DNA of 64,000 nt, from assembly GCA_024138015.1 (NCBI GenBank), contig JAMXBB010000008.1, positions 1,234,185 to 1,298,184 on the forward strand. The letters are read 5' to 3'. The DNA is from Lumnitzera littorea (Eukaryota; Streptophyta; Magnoliopsida; Myrtales; Combretaceae). Made by a program: the position numbers and the translations under genes. Of this stretch, positions 55,270-64,000 are shown one piece after another; the first letter of the stretch is position 1, and the number at the start of each line of letters is the position of its first letter. The notes below the pieces were generated by a model, which saw nothing but the letters and a program-made list of their open reading frames with translations, searched no databases and had not been told where the DNA came from.

Positions 55270-55815
55270 AGGTAATTGTATAAAAAATGTAAGATTTTCT
55301 CATATTGGAAGTAAATCCGATACCCTAATTAGGATTAGAGTGTACCGAATAGTTTAAAACACTAAACTAAGACCTAATGTGATATTAGAATACTTGAGTT
55401 TAATGTGATTAATTTCACATTAGGATTTAAGCATATTTAGGATTTTTCGTAGTCAGAGACAATATAGAATCAAAACTGGAATTTAATTTAGAAATCGAAC
55501 CTCGAAATAAGGTAGAATGAATCATTAGTAAATAGTAGGTATACATGAAGAAATGAGTTATATTATAACTTAGAATATGAATAATCAAAGCATAAGTACT
55601 AAAAAGACATTTATATTATAGGATATCCGGAGATGAACCGACTTGCAATTAAGTGATTTGGCGATTGAGAATTCTAACTAAGTTAGGTTATTACTTTAAT
55701 GTATTGGAGTACTACTTTATGGCACTCGGAGACTTAGGATTGTGTATGATTGTGATTGTAAGTAGTTTATGCATGTGTTTGAGTATTTGAATTCGTGTTG
55801 AAATTTGTGTTGTGA

Positions 55816-56169
55816 TTGATTGTGTATTATGACTGGATTGGTGTGAAATTGTTTGAATATCTTAAATGGAATTTAATCCTATTCGACTCTAATGTCTTAA
55901 ATTGTCATGCATTGCAACCCTTTAAGGGATCATTAGGATTCTCCAACCAAACATCAACACCTTTGATGAAGATAGCGTTAGATAGCAAATTGGTCTTTTC
56001 CTCATCCTTAGCCGAACTAAGTGACAGGAGAGGAGGTCACGATGACGATGAGGAGGTCACGATGATGATGAGGGCATTGGTTCGAAGGATAGTCTTAGGA
56101 GGGGCAGTGTCTCTATTACACAAACCTGGGTTTGGTTTTGAATTGTTGCATAACATGAAAACTCCTTAA
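55816..56169 (+). other. Conserved open frame in solo LTR C
   Basis: A 117-codon frame whose second half (GFSNQTSTPLMK, SSSLAELSDRRGG, a D/E-rich insert, RRIVLGGAVSLLHKPGFGFE) matches the frame in copy B (33356-33600). It lies 1.4 kb downstream of the donor-like site. No known domain. It may be only a GC-richer conserved LTR segment. Confidence 0.35.
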
Positions 56170-56777
56170 CCCAGATTAGAGTAGGTGAAATTTCTCTGAT
56201 TTCGCAACGGATCGAACTACTTTGTGTAATGTTACTTGCTTATTACATTGCATGAAAATAATTGTTTAATAATCTTGTTTGTGTTTGTATACATTCATGA
56301 GTTTTCAATTCAATAAATTGAGCTATAGTTGCTCATGCCCCTATAGATCGTTTTGTAGGTCTTGATTTTTGAATACTCCGAGTATTATGTTGCTTTACAA
56401 CTATCCAAAGGTCAGTTCTTTTGAAGCTTGGGGTGTGAGGATCAATTTGCCTAGTAGTGGATGTATAGCTAGAGTCTTCTTAATAGCTTAAGAATGAAAG
56501 ATTGATAGTTGTTATGTAAATTAGTGGATTGTTATGTTAATGTAGAATTTCTTGGGAAGTACTGTGGAATGTATATTTAATTATGTATGTTAACCTAAAA
56601 TTCTTGATAATTATTGTAACTTTCGCTAAACTCTTAATTGAACTGTTTACTTCAAAGCGAGGAGTCGTTGACGTCTTGTGTAAATCATATCTATGATAGG
56701 TAATGTGAAGCTAGGTACTATCATAGAATAGTTTACATGGCGGGACTGTTATGACTTTGTGATTTCGGGGCATCACA

Positions 56778-59700
56778 TAAAAAATGCATTGAGTCCTTAA
56801 AAGGGTGAAAAGCTCATTTTTCTCTTAATTTTCAATTTTATCACTCTTTGTTTAAGCTTAATGTTTTATAACTCTTCATAAATTTTGCTTTTTATTCAAG
56901 ATGATGTGAGGAATCTTAAAAACTAAATCGAGATGAATTAATAATTTATTTAATTGCAAAGATCAAATGCTTGATTCTCGTGCTTTTAGAAGGATAGACA
57001 ATTTTTTTTTCTTGTTTACTAATTTGGCATGAGGTTAGATGAAATTTTTATGTATTTTTTAGACTTTTTGCTTGTTGAATATCATCCTTCAAATGGAGAC
57101 AAATCTTAGCATGTTATCCTTAAAAATATAATAAGAGCTTGGATAAGTTTTATTGCCATATACTTTTTACTTCTTTACTAGACAAACATTGAAATCCAAG
57201 TCATTTTAACTGCATGAGAGAATGGCTTATTTTTACAAACTAATACGTTAATGAGCCTTTTAGAATAAGGGTGTATTCCATTTAATTTCCTTTGACGATA
57301 TTTTCTCGTTAGTATTAGGTAGCAATATCATTCTTTTTTTTTTCTTATTTCACAATCAAATTCAAAATGAATAAAGAAGTGGTTCGATGGTTTGTAATCA
57401 AAGCCATATTGCTTTTAGGGACTTCCTTTCATTGATAAAATTTTTTGCAAATTCAATATCTTGACTCTTACTACCTGTAGATGGTATACATGTTGTTGCT
57501 TCTAAAGAAATGGCATAGCTATATTAAGTTTATAAGGTACTATATAAAAGGGCCTTCAATAATGCACTGAAACTATAATAGTTGAGGTATATCATTAGTC
57601 ACCCACATAAAAGCCTTTAATTACCTCTAACTTACAAAATTTATTAAGTAGTGTTTTTGATATATGCATTTGTTGATGTTCTCTTATAGTAACCTAAGTA
57701 AGGCTTATATAAACATGAACGGTGGATTTAGCCACTCCCTTCTCAAGGAATTTAACTTTGGTTACACAAAATTAGTAGTGTTAAAAGATTTTAGCTAAAG
57801 GAAGGTTCAAGTCCATTTGTATGGTAAATTTGAGTGTTTTGTATCATTTTCTACTAACATGCTTAGATGAGGTCACGAGTATTTTTTATCCTCAAGTGGA
57901 ACTTCTTTTGTCCTCAACTTATCATTAGAGTTGATACAAAAGTTCTCATTTTGACAATTTCATCGAATCTTTCAATTGACATAAGGGTGTAATCCAAGAG
58001 GACTTGTTATCCTAACAAGTTTTAAAAATTTCATCTTGTATTAGCCATTAATATTTACTGGTTTACATTTGTCCATTGACAAGTGACATTTGGAAATAGA
58101 TTTATTCTTAGGCCATTTTATTTTATTATTTCTTCATACAAACATTAGAAGAAAGCTCTTAAGTGTAAGATACTGGAAAGAAACTATATGATATCTTTTT
58201 AAGATGTAATTTCATAAGCTAGTTTCCTAATATAAAATTTTTTTAACGTATTATTTGTTAGATTTTTAAAAGTTTATCACATGCCTTAATTCTCTAAACA
58301 TAAGTTCCTTAACTAATTTCTCTCTTTGTTGCAAAGGGTATGAAAAAGTGTTATACACAAAGATAAGTGGAATTGGTATTATGTAGAAAGAAGTCCACAA
58401 TATAAGAAATTCTCTTAAAGTTCATGCTTGAAAGGTTAGTGCTATTTTTCTTTATATTTTTGTTGTTGTCTTTTAATAAGTTTTGGAAAAAAGTTGAAGG
58501 TTATGATAAGTTTTCACTCCATAGAGTTACTATTTGCCATTAAGTGATTTGTGTAGAGTATCATTGTTTATGTGTTTTTAGATATTAAGATTAGTAATCC
58601 TCTTGTAATTTACATTCATATAAAAAATGCTATAGATACACATAATTTGTTAACATTATCTTGCATATGGTATCTATTTCATAAAGTAATTATCTTGCAT
58701 ATGGCATCATGCTTGAAAGGTTAGTGCTATTTTTCTTTATATTTTTGTTATTGTTTTTTTAATAAGTTTTGGGAAAAAGTTGAAGGTTATGATAAGTTTT
58801 TACTCCATAAAGTTACTATTTTCCATTAAGTGATTTGTGTATAGTATCATTGTTTATGTGTTTTTAGATATTAAGATTAGTAATCCTCCTATGATTTACA
58901 TTCATATAAAAAATACCATAGATATACATAATTTATTAACATTATCTTGCATATAGTATCTATTTTACAAAGTAATTTCTCTTGTAAATATTTGATGCTA
59001 GAAAAAGTATTAGGCATTGATATGGTTATGTTGAAACAAAATGAGAACATTCATAGTATTAGTAAAAGGTTATAACCTAATTGCTTACCTTGAATTCTAC
59101 ATGACTAAGCGAAAGAATTTTTTTCTTCCTAATTAGTAATAAGATATTGGCAATTCATTTTCCTAAAGATTTCACATCTTCAACATAAACCATTGTAATT
59201 GTCATGGTGAAAAATATGGCATCTCAATATCTTTTATGTATAGTAGAAAAAGGAAAGATTTATCTTATGATTCTAGCATGTTAGCATATATGATATGTTA
59301 TTGATTTTGAATTATGATCATCTAATCCTCTAAATCCAAGATGTTATTGAAGGAGTTTCCCTATGGGCATTCATTGTTCATTTCATGTCTTCTTTTCTCA
59401 ATTCGATTGTGGTCTTGTCATATTTTAATTGTTATTATAAATTTTTGTAGTTAACATATGGAACGATTTGTGATTTATATGGATGTGTATTTCCTTTTTT
59501 TTTTTTTTATTATCAACATATGTATTTTCTATTTAAATCTCCACTAATAAGCTTGGGCAAGCATGTGATTAACTTAATCTTTTAATAAGTATTATGTAGT
59601 TTATATAGTCAATGCATCTTATATTAATTAGTATTCTTTGGTTTCTAACATTTACATATTTGATTTCATTGTTATATTTACTAGAGAATAACTTATTGTT

Positions 59701-60237
59701 ATATTAGCAAGTACTAAATACATTGGTTAAGTGGGTTACGATATGCTAACTTTAGAGTGACGATTTTGATAAACAATTATTGGAATGTTTCCTATGTCAT
59801 ACTGCTTAATTTAGTTGCTGAAGCTAGTGGAGATGATGCATTTATATGATTTAAAGGATAGTAAATGTAGGAAATTGTAAAAGTTTATTGCTTAATGATG
59901 TTAGGAAATTGTTAAGTATTTTTTTCTTTTCATCTAATAACTTAATACATTATTGTATTTCTATGGTTTATATAATTGTGAAGATCATAATATAATTATT
60001 GGTTTTCAATTTTATGTACATAATGATATCATTTTGAGGAGTAATTGGCATTTGAATAGAAAATCCCATTTATTTATATGATATGAGTATTATAGTTTTC
60101 TAATACAAATTTGTTTATTTAATAAAACAAGCTGATTCATATTAGTTAAAAAGATAAAAATTAAAGATCTTATAGGATGTAAAATGTGTTCCATAAGATA
60201 TACTTGTATGAATAAATATGATTATTGTGACATAATG
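56778..60237. other. AT-rich DNA between two solo LTRs
   Basis: No gene recognised; every frame is broken every few dozen codons. It contains a 285-bp tandem duplication and could be the interior of the CACTA-type element that starts at 51951. Confidence 0.4.
58423..58985. repeat. Tandem duplication, period about 285 bp
   Basis: CATGCTTGAAAGGTTAGTGC and the following 270 bp recur from 58708, with scattered differences (GTTGTTGTC/GTTATTGTT, GGAAAAAAG/GGGAAAAAG). Both copies end near CATTATCTTGCATATRGTAT. Non-coding. Confidence 0.85.
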
Positions 60238-62153
60238 TGTAAAACCAAAACTAAAAAAAAAAGGAAAATAAAATAGGTTATATAATAATAATAATAATAA
60301 ATTTTACAAATATAAAATAAAGGAAGGAATATAATAATATAATAAAGGTTTGAAGAGCTGGTATAGCTTATAATTTATAAGGGATAACAGGGACAATTTG
60401 GTCATGCAAAAAGATTTAGACTTCTTATTATCTTTTATCTTAAACAAATCCCATATCTTCTCCCTACGTGTTACTTTTTCTATAGGAATAGAAAACTTAC
60501 GGTTCTCAACTCAACCCTTTTCAAACTCAAAGCTAAAATTCGGATCTGGGAGCTAGGGCATGAGAAAAACTAATGAAACTTCAAGAAAACATAAAGATAC
60601 AACGATTTTAAGTAAGTTCTTCATATGTTTAATGTATAAATTCGTTTTTCTTTAAGAAAATATCATAAAAATCATAAAGATTTCCATTTTTGCAGCTTTA
60701 CGCGTTTATAATTTGAGTTTAGGGTATTTTTTTTTATTAAGAATTACATGTAAGTATTGTTCTTACCTTATTTCTTTGAAGAACTCTTGATTTTGTGGTT
60801 TTGGTGTAGGTTTAGTGAAAGTGGTAGATGGGAACGATGGTGATGTGGTTATGGTATAGATTACATATTGGTAGTGTTGTGGAGTGGTGTTAGGATGTGC
60901 AGTATGTGTGTATTGTGCGGTTGTGTGCATGTTTGTCTATATAGTTGGGTAGTGTATATATATATTATGGGATGTTGAAAAGTGTATAGGAGGATATGAA
61001 AAGATATATGGAGTGCGGTTCAGAAACTTGGACGTTAAGGCAAAGGGTTGAATAAAAGTGGAAGAGTGTTGAGTTGAGTTAAGGTTTAATGAATTGAGTT
61101 TTAAATCTAGTATTGTAATTGTAACCGGGTATTAGGAGTTGCGTAGTGCCAGACCTCGTTGAGATAGGAGTATTAGGTATAGGATACATGTCTATTGATT
61201 TTGTGTATTAGATTAGTGTATATTAATCGGACTTAAATGAAACTCAGACTTAACTATTTGCTGTATGTGCTTGGCTTCGACCATCCATTGGTTGGGTTCA
61301 ATGGTGTTGGAGAGACACCTGGTGATCTTTATGTAACGTTATCCCTAATGGAGTCCCGCATTGAAAGGATCTAAGTAGATTTATGATGGTTTTGGCACTC
61401 GGATGATTAGGGAGGACCTAACACCAATATCTATATAGTATTTATATATTGTGTATGTAGGAGTAATGAGTAACCTTAAGTTTTAGGACGTTGAGACTAT
61501 GTTGTTTGTGGGTTTAAATGAAAAAATTTAAAACTGATTGTTTGTTGTATTTACGTTGATACTCATGAGTGTGCTTAGCTCGTTATATGTATATTTATGT
61601 GCATGTGTATGGTATCTTGTACTAGGCGTTAACTTACCCTTAGGGTAATTGTTGTTTTTCAACTACAAGTTCAAGGTGTGAAGTTTATGGTCGTTATTTT
61701 GTAAGGGATACGAGTTGTGATTATCTGTATTATGTGAGAAAGGTGATCTCTGTTATTATGGTGATGCAGCAAAGACAAAGTAGCTTAGCTTGTAGGAGTG
61801 AACTATTAAGGATAATATGTCATTGTTTCATGTTATACATATTTGGAGACTGTTGATTGTTTGGAGTCACCTGTGACTCCTTTAGATGTTGTTACTTTAG
61901 GTTGTTATATCATATTTAAGTTCATTTACTTATAACAGTTAGATTCGTTTACTATTGCGGTATGGGGAAATTGGGTGGTTGACATTCCACTTTAATTCAA
62001 ATTTAAGGTTATTAAATTGTGAGTTGGTAGATTTCATATAATTAGTTTGTAAATCTTAATCAGGTTACAGGTTCTTAAATGCTTGATGTGTCAATAGAAG
62101 CTATGGACATGTGACGTGTTATGGCATTTTAAGTTTTAGGGCGTTACCCAATG
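60233..62153 (+). mobile_element. Solo LTR of a second family (copy D)
   Basis: Inferred limits 60238-62148: start TGTAAAACCAAAAC, end GTTTTAGGGCGTTACC, flanked by TAATG (60233-60237) and CAATG (62149-62153), one mismatch. The ends resemble those of the A/B/C family (TGTAAGCCC...GCGTAACA) and of known long-LTR Gypsy elements, but the body does not align. A leader-like stretch ending TTTTAA|GTAAGTTC (about 60607-60618) again offers a donor-like site. No coding region. Confidence 0.6.
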
Positions 62154-62480
62154 AAATGTCATAATATTGTTATTTATAACTTTGTAGGACACAAACAAAG
62201 TCCTAATATCATCCTAGATTGTATATTTATTTGCTTTACGAATATTATGGAGACCTGAAAGTGAGTACTATTTACCTAATAGGATGGTAATCTTCATCTT
62301 AATAATGATGCTTGTTTTGTGAGAATATTGTTGTTGCTATTGAAGAATCATTGAACTTCGATGAATTAAAGGTAGAAGAACTCAAAAGTTTGCTTAAGGC
62401 GCATGAGCAGCGCATAAATGAAAGGAATTTAAGAAAAGCCAGTGGAATACACTTTACAAGCATAAATAAAGAAATTTAGT
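62149..62480 (+). pseudogene. Copia gag C-terminal relic
   Basis: VVAIEESLNFDELKVEELKS followed by LLKAHEQRINER (about 62333-62430) is the hallmark end of UBN2-type Copia gag. The segment before it is scrambled by stops. The zinc knuckle that should follow is missing: the protease starts only about 80 bp later. Confidence 0.75.
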
Positions 62481-62499
62481 TTTGATAGTAAGGTGATAA

Positions 62500-62870
62500 C
62501 GTAAATGTTGATTTGTGGTATCTTGATATAAGGTATTCAAATCACATGTCAATGAATAAGGAATGGTTTGTAGAACTTGATGAAAGTGTTAGAAATAAGG
62601 TGAAGTTCCCTGATAATAGCATGATAATGGCTGAAGGGCTTGCAAAAATATTAACTCGACAAAAGAATGGTGAACATTCATTTATTTCAAATGTATTGTA
62701 TGTTCCCAATATAAAGAACAATTTACTCAATATTGGCCAACTTTTAGAGAAGGGATATACCATGAGTTTGAAAGACAGATTCTTAACAATGTTCAACAAT
62801 AAAAAAAGAATGTTTTTGAGAACTCTACTATCTAAGAAGAGGACCATTTAAATTGATATTCAAGTAGGTG
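62500..62870 (+). pseudogene. Copia protease relic
   Basis: An open frame of 112 codons: MWYLDIRYSNHMSMNKEWFV, ELDESVRNKVKFPDNS, then HSFISNVLYVPNIKNNLLNI and GQLLEKGY. This is the pepsin-like protease of Copia polyproteins, where the active site is normally W-L-D-T/S-G-A-S-NHM; here T-G has become I-R, so it is inactive. Confidence 0.88.
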
Positions 62871-62899
62871 GTTACCAATGTTTTATGGTAGTAGTAGTG

Positions 62900-63640
62900 T
62901 ATAAGAGTTAGTTATGGTATTTTAGGTATGGTCATCTTATTTTCAAGAGTTTAAGTCAACTAAGACGTATAAATATAGTGTACAACCTACCTTTGATTCA
63001 ATTACAAGAGAAACTTTATAAAGAATGCCAATTGAGTAAATAGACGAGATACTTTTAAGACCAAAACTAGTTTAAGAACATTTGATCTGCTATAGTTGGT
63101 ATATTCTTATGTATGTGGATCAGTAAATACAGTAACACTTAGAGGATATAGATATTTTGTGTCATTTAGTGAAGATTTCAATAGGAAAATATGGGCTTAT
63201 TTGATTAAAAGGAAATTGGAAGTGTTTGAGAACTTTAAGTGTTTTAGAGTGATGGCTAAAAAAAAAATTAGTAAAGCATTACAAGTATTGTGCATTGGTA
63301 GAGGTGGAGAATATACTTCACTTGAATTTCAAAAATTTTGTGAACAAAAAAGGATTGAACATGAGGTGATAACTCCTTGTATGCCCTAACATAATGGAGT
63401 AATAGAAAGAAGAAATAAGATAGTTCTTAAAATGGCAATGAGCATACTTAAAAGCAAGAAAATGCCACACTACTTTTGGGGAGAAGTTGAGATGATTGTT
63501 GTATACATCTTAAACAGATGTCCAACTAAGATGCTTAAGACAAAAACACATGAGGAGCATGGTAGGTAGAAAACCAAACATTTTAGAGTGTTTGGAAGTT
63601 TATGATTAAGCAATATACCCATTTTAAGGAAGGTGATGTT
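62900..63640 (+). pseudogene. Copia integrase relic
   Basis: LWYFRYGHLIFKSLSQL (gag-pre-integrase) leads to a core starting CGSVNTVTLRGYRYFVSFSE with DFNRKIWAYLIKRK. VLCIGRGGEYTSLEFQKFCE, VITPCMP, HNGVIERRNKIVLKMAMSIL and VYILNRCPTKMLKTKTHEEH follow, then HFRVFGSL. The second catalytic Asp (normally S-D-R/N-G-G-E) reads I-G-R-G-G-E and the first lies in an altered YSYVCG; the Glu (VIERRN) is kept. Frame breaks occur at about 63060 and 63389. It is inactive. Confidence 0.88.
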
Positions 63641-64000
63641 TAGTAGAGATATGGTGGAATTGGGACAAGATAAATGTTGGTCATGGGAACAGTATTAAAG
63701 TCATTATGGAAGAAAATTACACGATTACTTGTCCTTCTCTATATGAAGATAGTCATGAAGTATAACAACAAATGTCTCAAAGGCTTTATAGAGTAAGGTA
63801 AACGGTAAGGAGATTTGATGTACCAAGTGTTTCCTAATAATGCTAAAACCATCGAAGGAAATCTAGTACACTTGGCACTCCTTGTTGATGTAAAGGAAGT
63901 TAGTTTTGAGCAGGCCATTAAAGATCCTAAATGGATTGCAGTTATGGAAGAAGAACTATATTATATAAGGAAGAACAGACATGGTAGCTAGTGACTTTAC
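63640..64000 (+). pseudogene. Start of Copia reverse transcriptase, cut by the window edge
   Basis: After a degenerate linker, VKEVSFEQAIKDPKWIAVME followed by EELYYIRKN (about 63890-63984) matches the conserved opening of Copia reverse transcriptase (P-S-F-E-A---W--AM--E---I--N-TW). A stop follows. The polymerase core lies beyond 64000. Confidence 0.8.

Larger units (their letters stand above)
53596..56777 (+). mobile_element. Solo LTR, long-LTR family copy C
   Basis: Same family as copies A and B but inverted relative to them: starts TGTAAGCCCAAAAG and ends GGGGCATCACA. It is 3,182 bp including a 203-bp duplication around the N at 55067; without that it is about 2.98 kb. Features in its own direction: TATA box TTTATAAATAGC (about 54177), leader, donor-like CAG|GTGAGT at 54453, open frame 55816-56169. 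Flanks AGAAA and TAAAA are not a clean target duplication, so the ends may have mutated. No gag-pol. Confidence 0.85.
48201..64000 (+). mobile_element. Plus-strand Ty1/Copia element with nested insertions, truncated by window edge
   Basis: The 5' LTR is 48201-48336 joined to 51264-51404: TGTTGTAGTC...TATAAATAGAGGTA (TATA at about 48278)...CTTCTCCA. A primer site TGGCATCAAAGCC follows at 51411, then gag from 51484. The reading breaks at 51950 next to a CACTA-type end. From about 62150 onwards gag end, protease, integrase and the start of reverse transcriptase of a Copia element follow in the same orientation. That both parts are one element is inference from order, strand and gag family; the intervening 10 kb holds at least two solo LTRs. 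The 3' LTR is beyond the window. Confidence 0.6.

Noticed and set aside
62542..62847. Minus-strand 101-codon frame
   Set aside because: Shadow of the Copia protease frame, whose motifs are clear on the plus strand.
1..64000. CRISPR arrays, bacterial operons, tRNA or rRNA genes, integrated virus genes
   Set aside because: No regularly spaced repeats, no structured RNA pattern and no movement, coat or replicase motifs were seen; the window is plant nuclear DNA.

Overview
The window is nuclear DNA from a flowering plant, almost certainly a eudicot. It is very AT-rich and full of decayed LTR retrotransposons, non-autonomous hAT elements and microsatellites, and it holds one convincing intact protein-coding gene. 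I cannot name the species from sequence alone. The gene is an intact NGATHA-type B3 transcription factor on the minus strand (14897-16255). The window also has one sequencing gap (29089-29469, next to a 22-G run) and a single N at 55067.

Layout. 1-2497: AT-rich, nothing recognised. 2498-5294: a solo LTR with a 5-bp target duplication. 5295-14240: AT-rich DNA with a 686-bp hAT-type element (8327-9012) and a broken exon-like relic (about 9240-9605). 14244-18040: the NGATHA gene, its flanks and two GA tracts. About 18045-37160: two direct copies of an unclassified repeat ('repeat X'). The first is split by a Tat-like Ty3/Gypsy element (19817-31199), the second by about 3.8 kb that holds another solo LTR (32772-35693). 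The Gypsy element keeps plus-strand gag and protease relics and a long minus-strand gene with its own TATA box, itself split by an 852-bp hAT element. I see no reverse transcriptase or integrase in it. 37165-42690: a Tat-like LTR fragment, then a Ty3/Gypsy integrase relic split by about 2.7 kb of LTR-like DNA. 42690-48200: mostly unassigned.

48201-64000 reads best as one plus-strand Ty1/Copia element running off the right edge. Its 5' LTR was invaded by a second, minus-strand Copia element (48337-51263, TSD AAAAC). After its gag comes a CACTA-type terminal sequence (51951), a third copy of the long solo LTR (53596-56777), other AT-rich DNA and a different solo LTR (60238-62148). Copia gag, protease, integrase and early reverse transcriptase relics then resume to the end.

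The three long solo LTRs (about 2.8-3.0 kb once a probable assembly duplication is removed) form one family. All three share a TATA-like box, a following GT donor-like site and, near the far end, a region whose translation is similar between copies. No tRNA, rRNA or CRISPR array was seen. The NGATHA protein would act in the nucleus on organ and style development; the rest looks like inactive mobile DNA.
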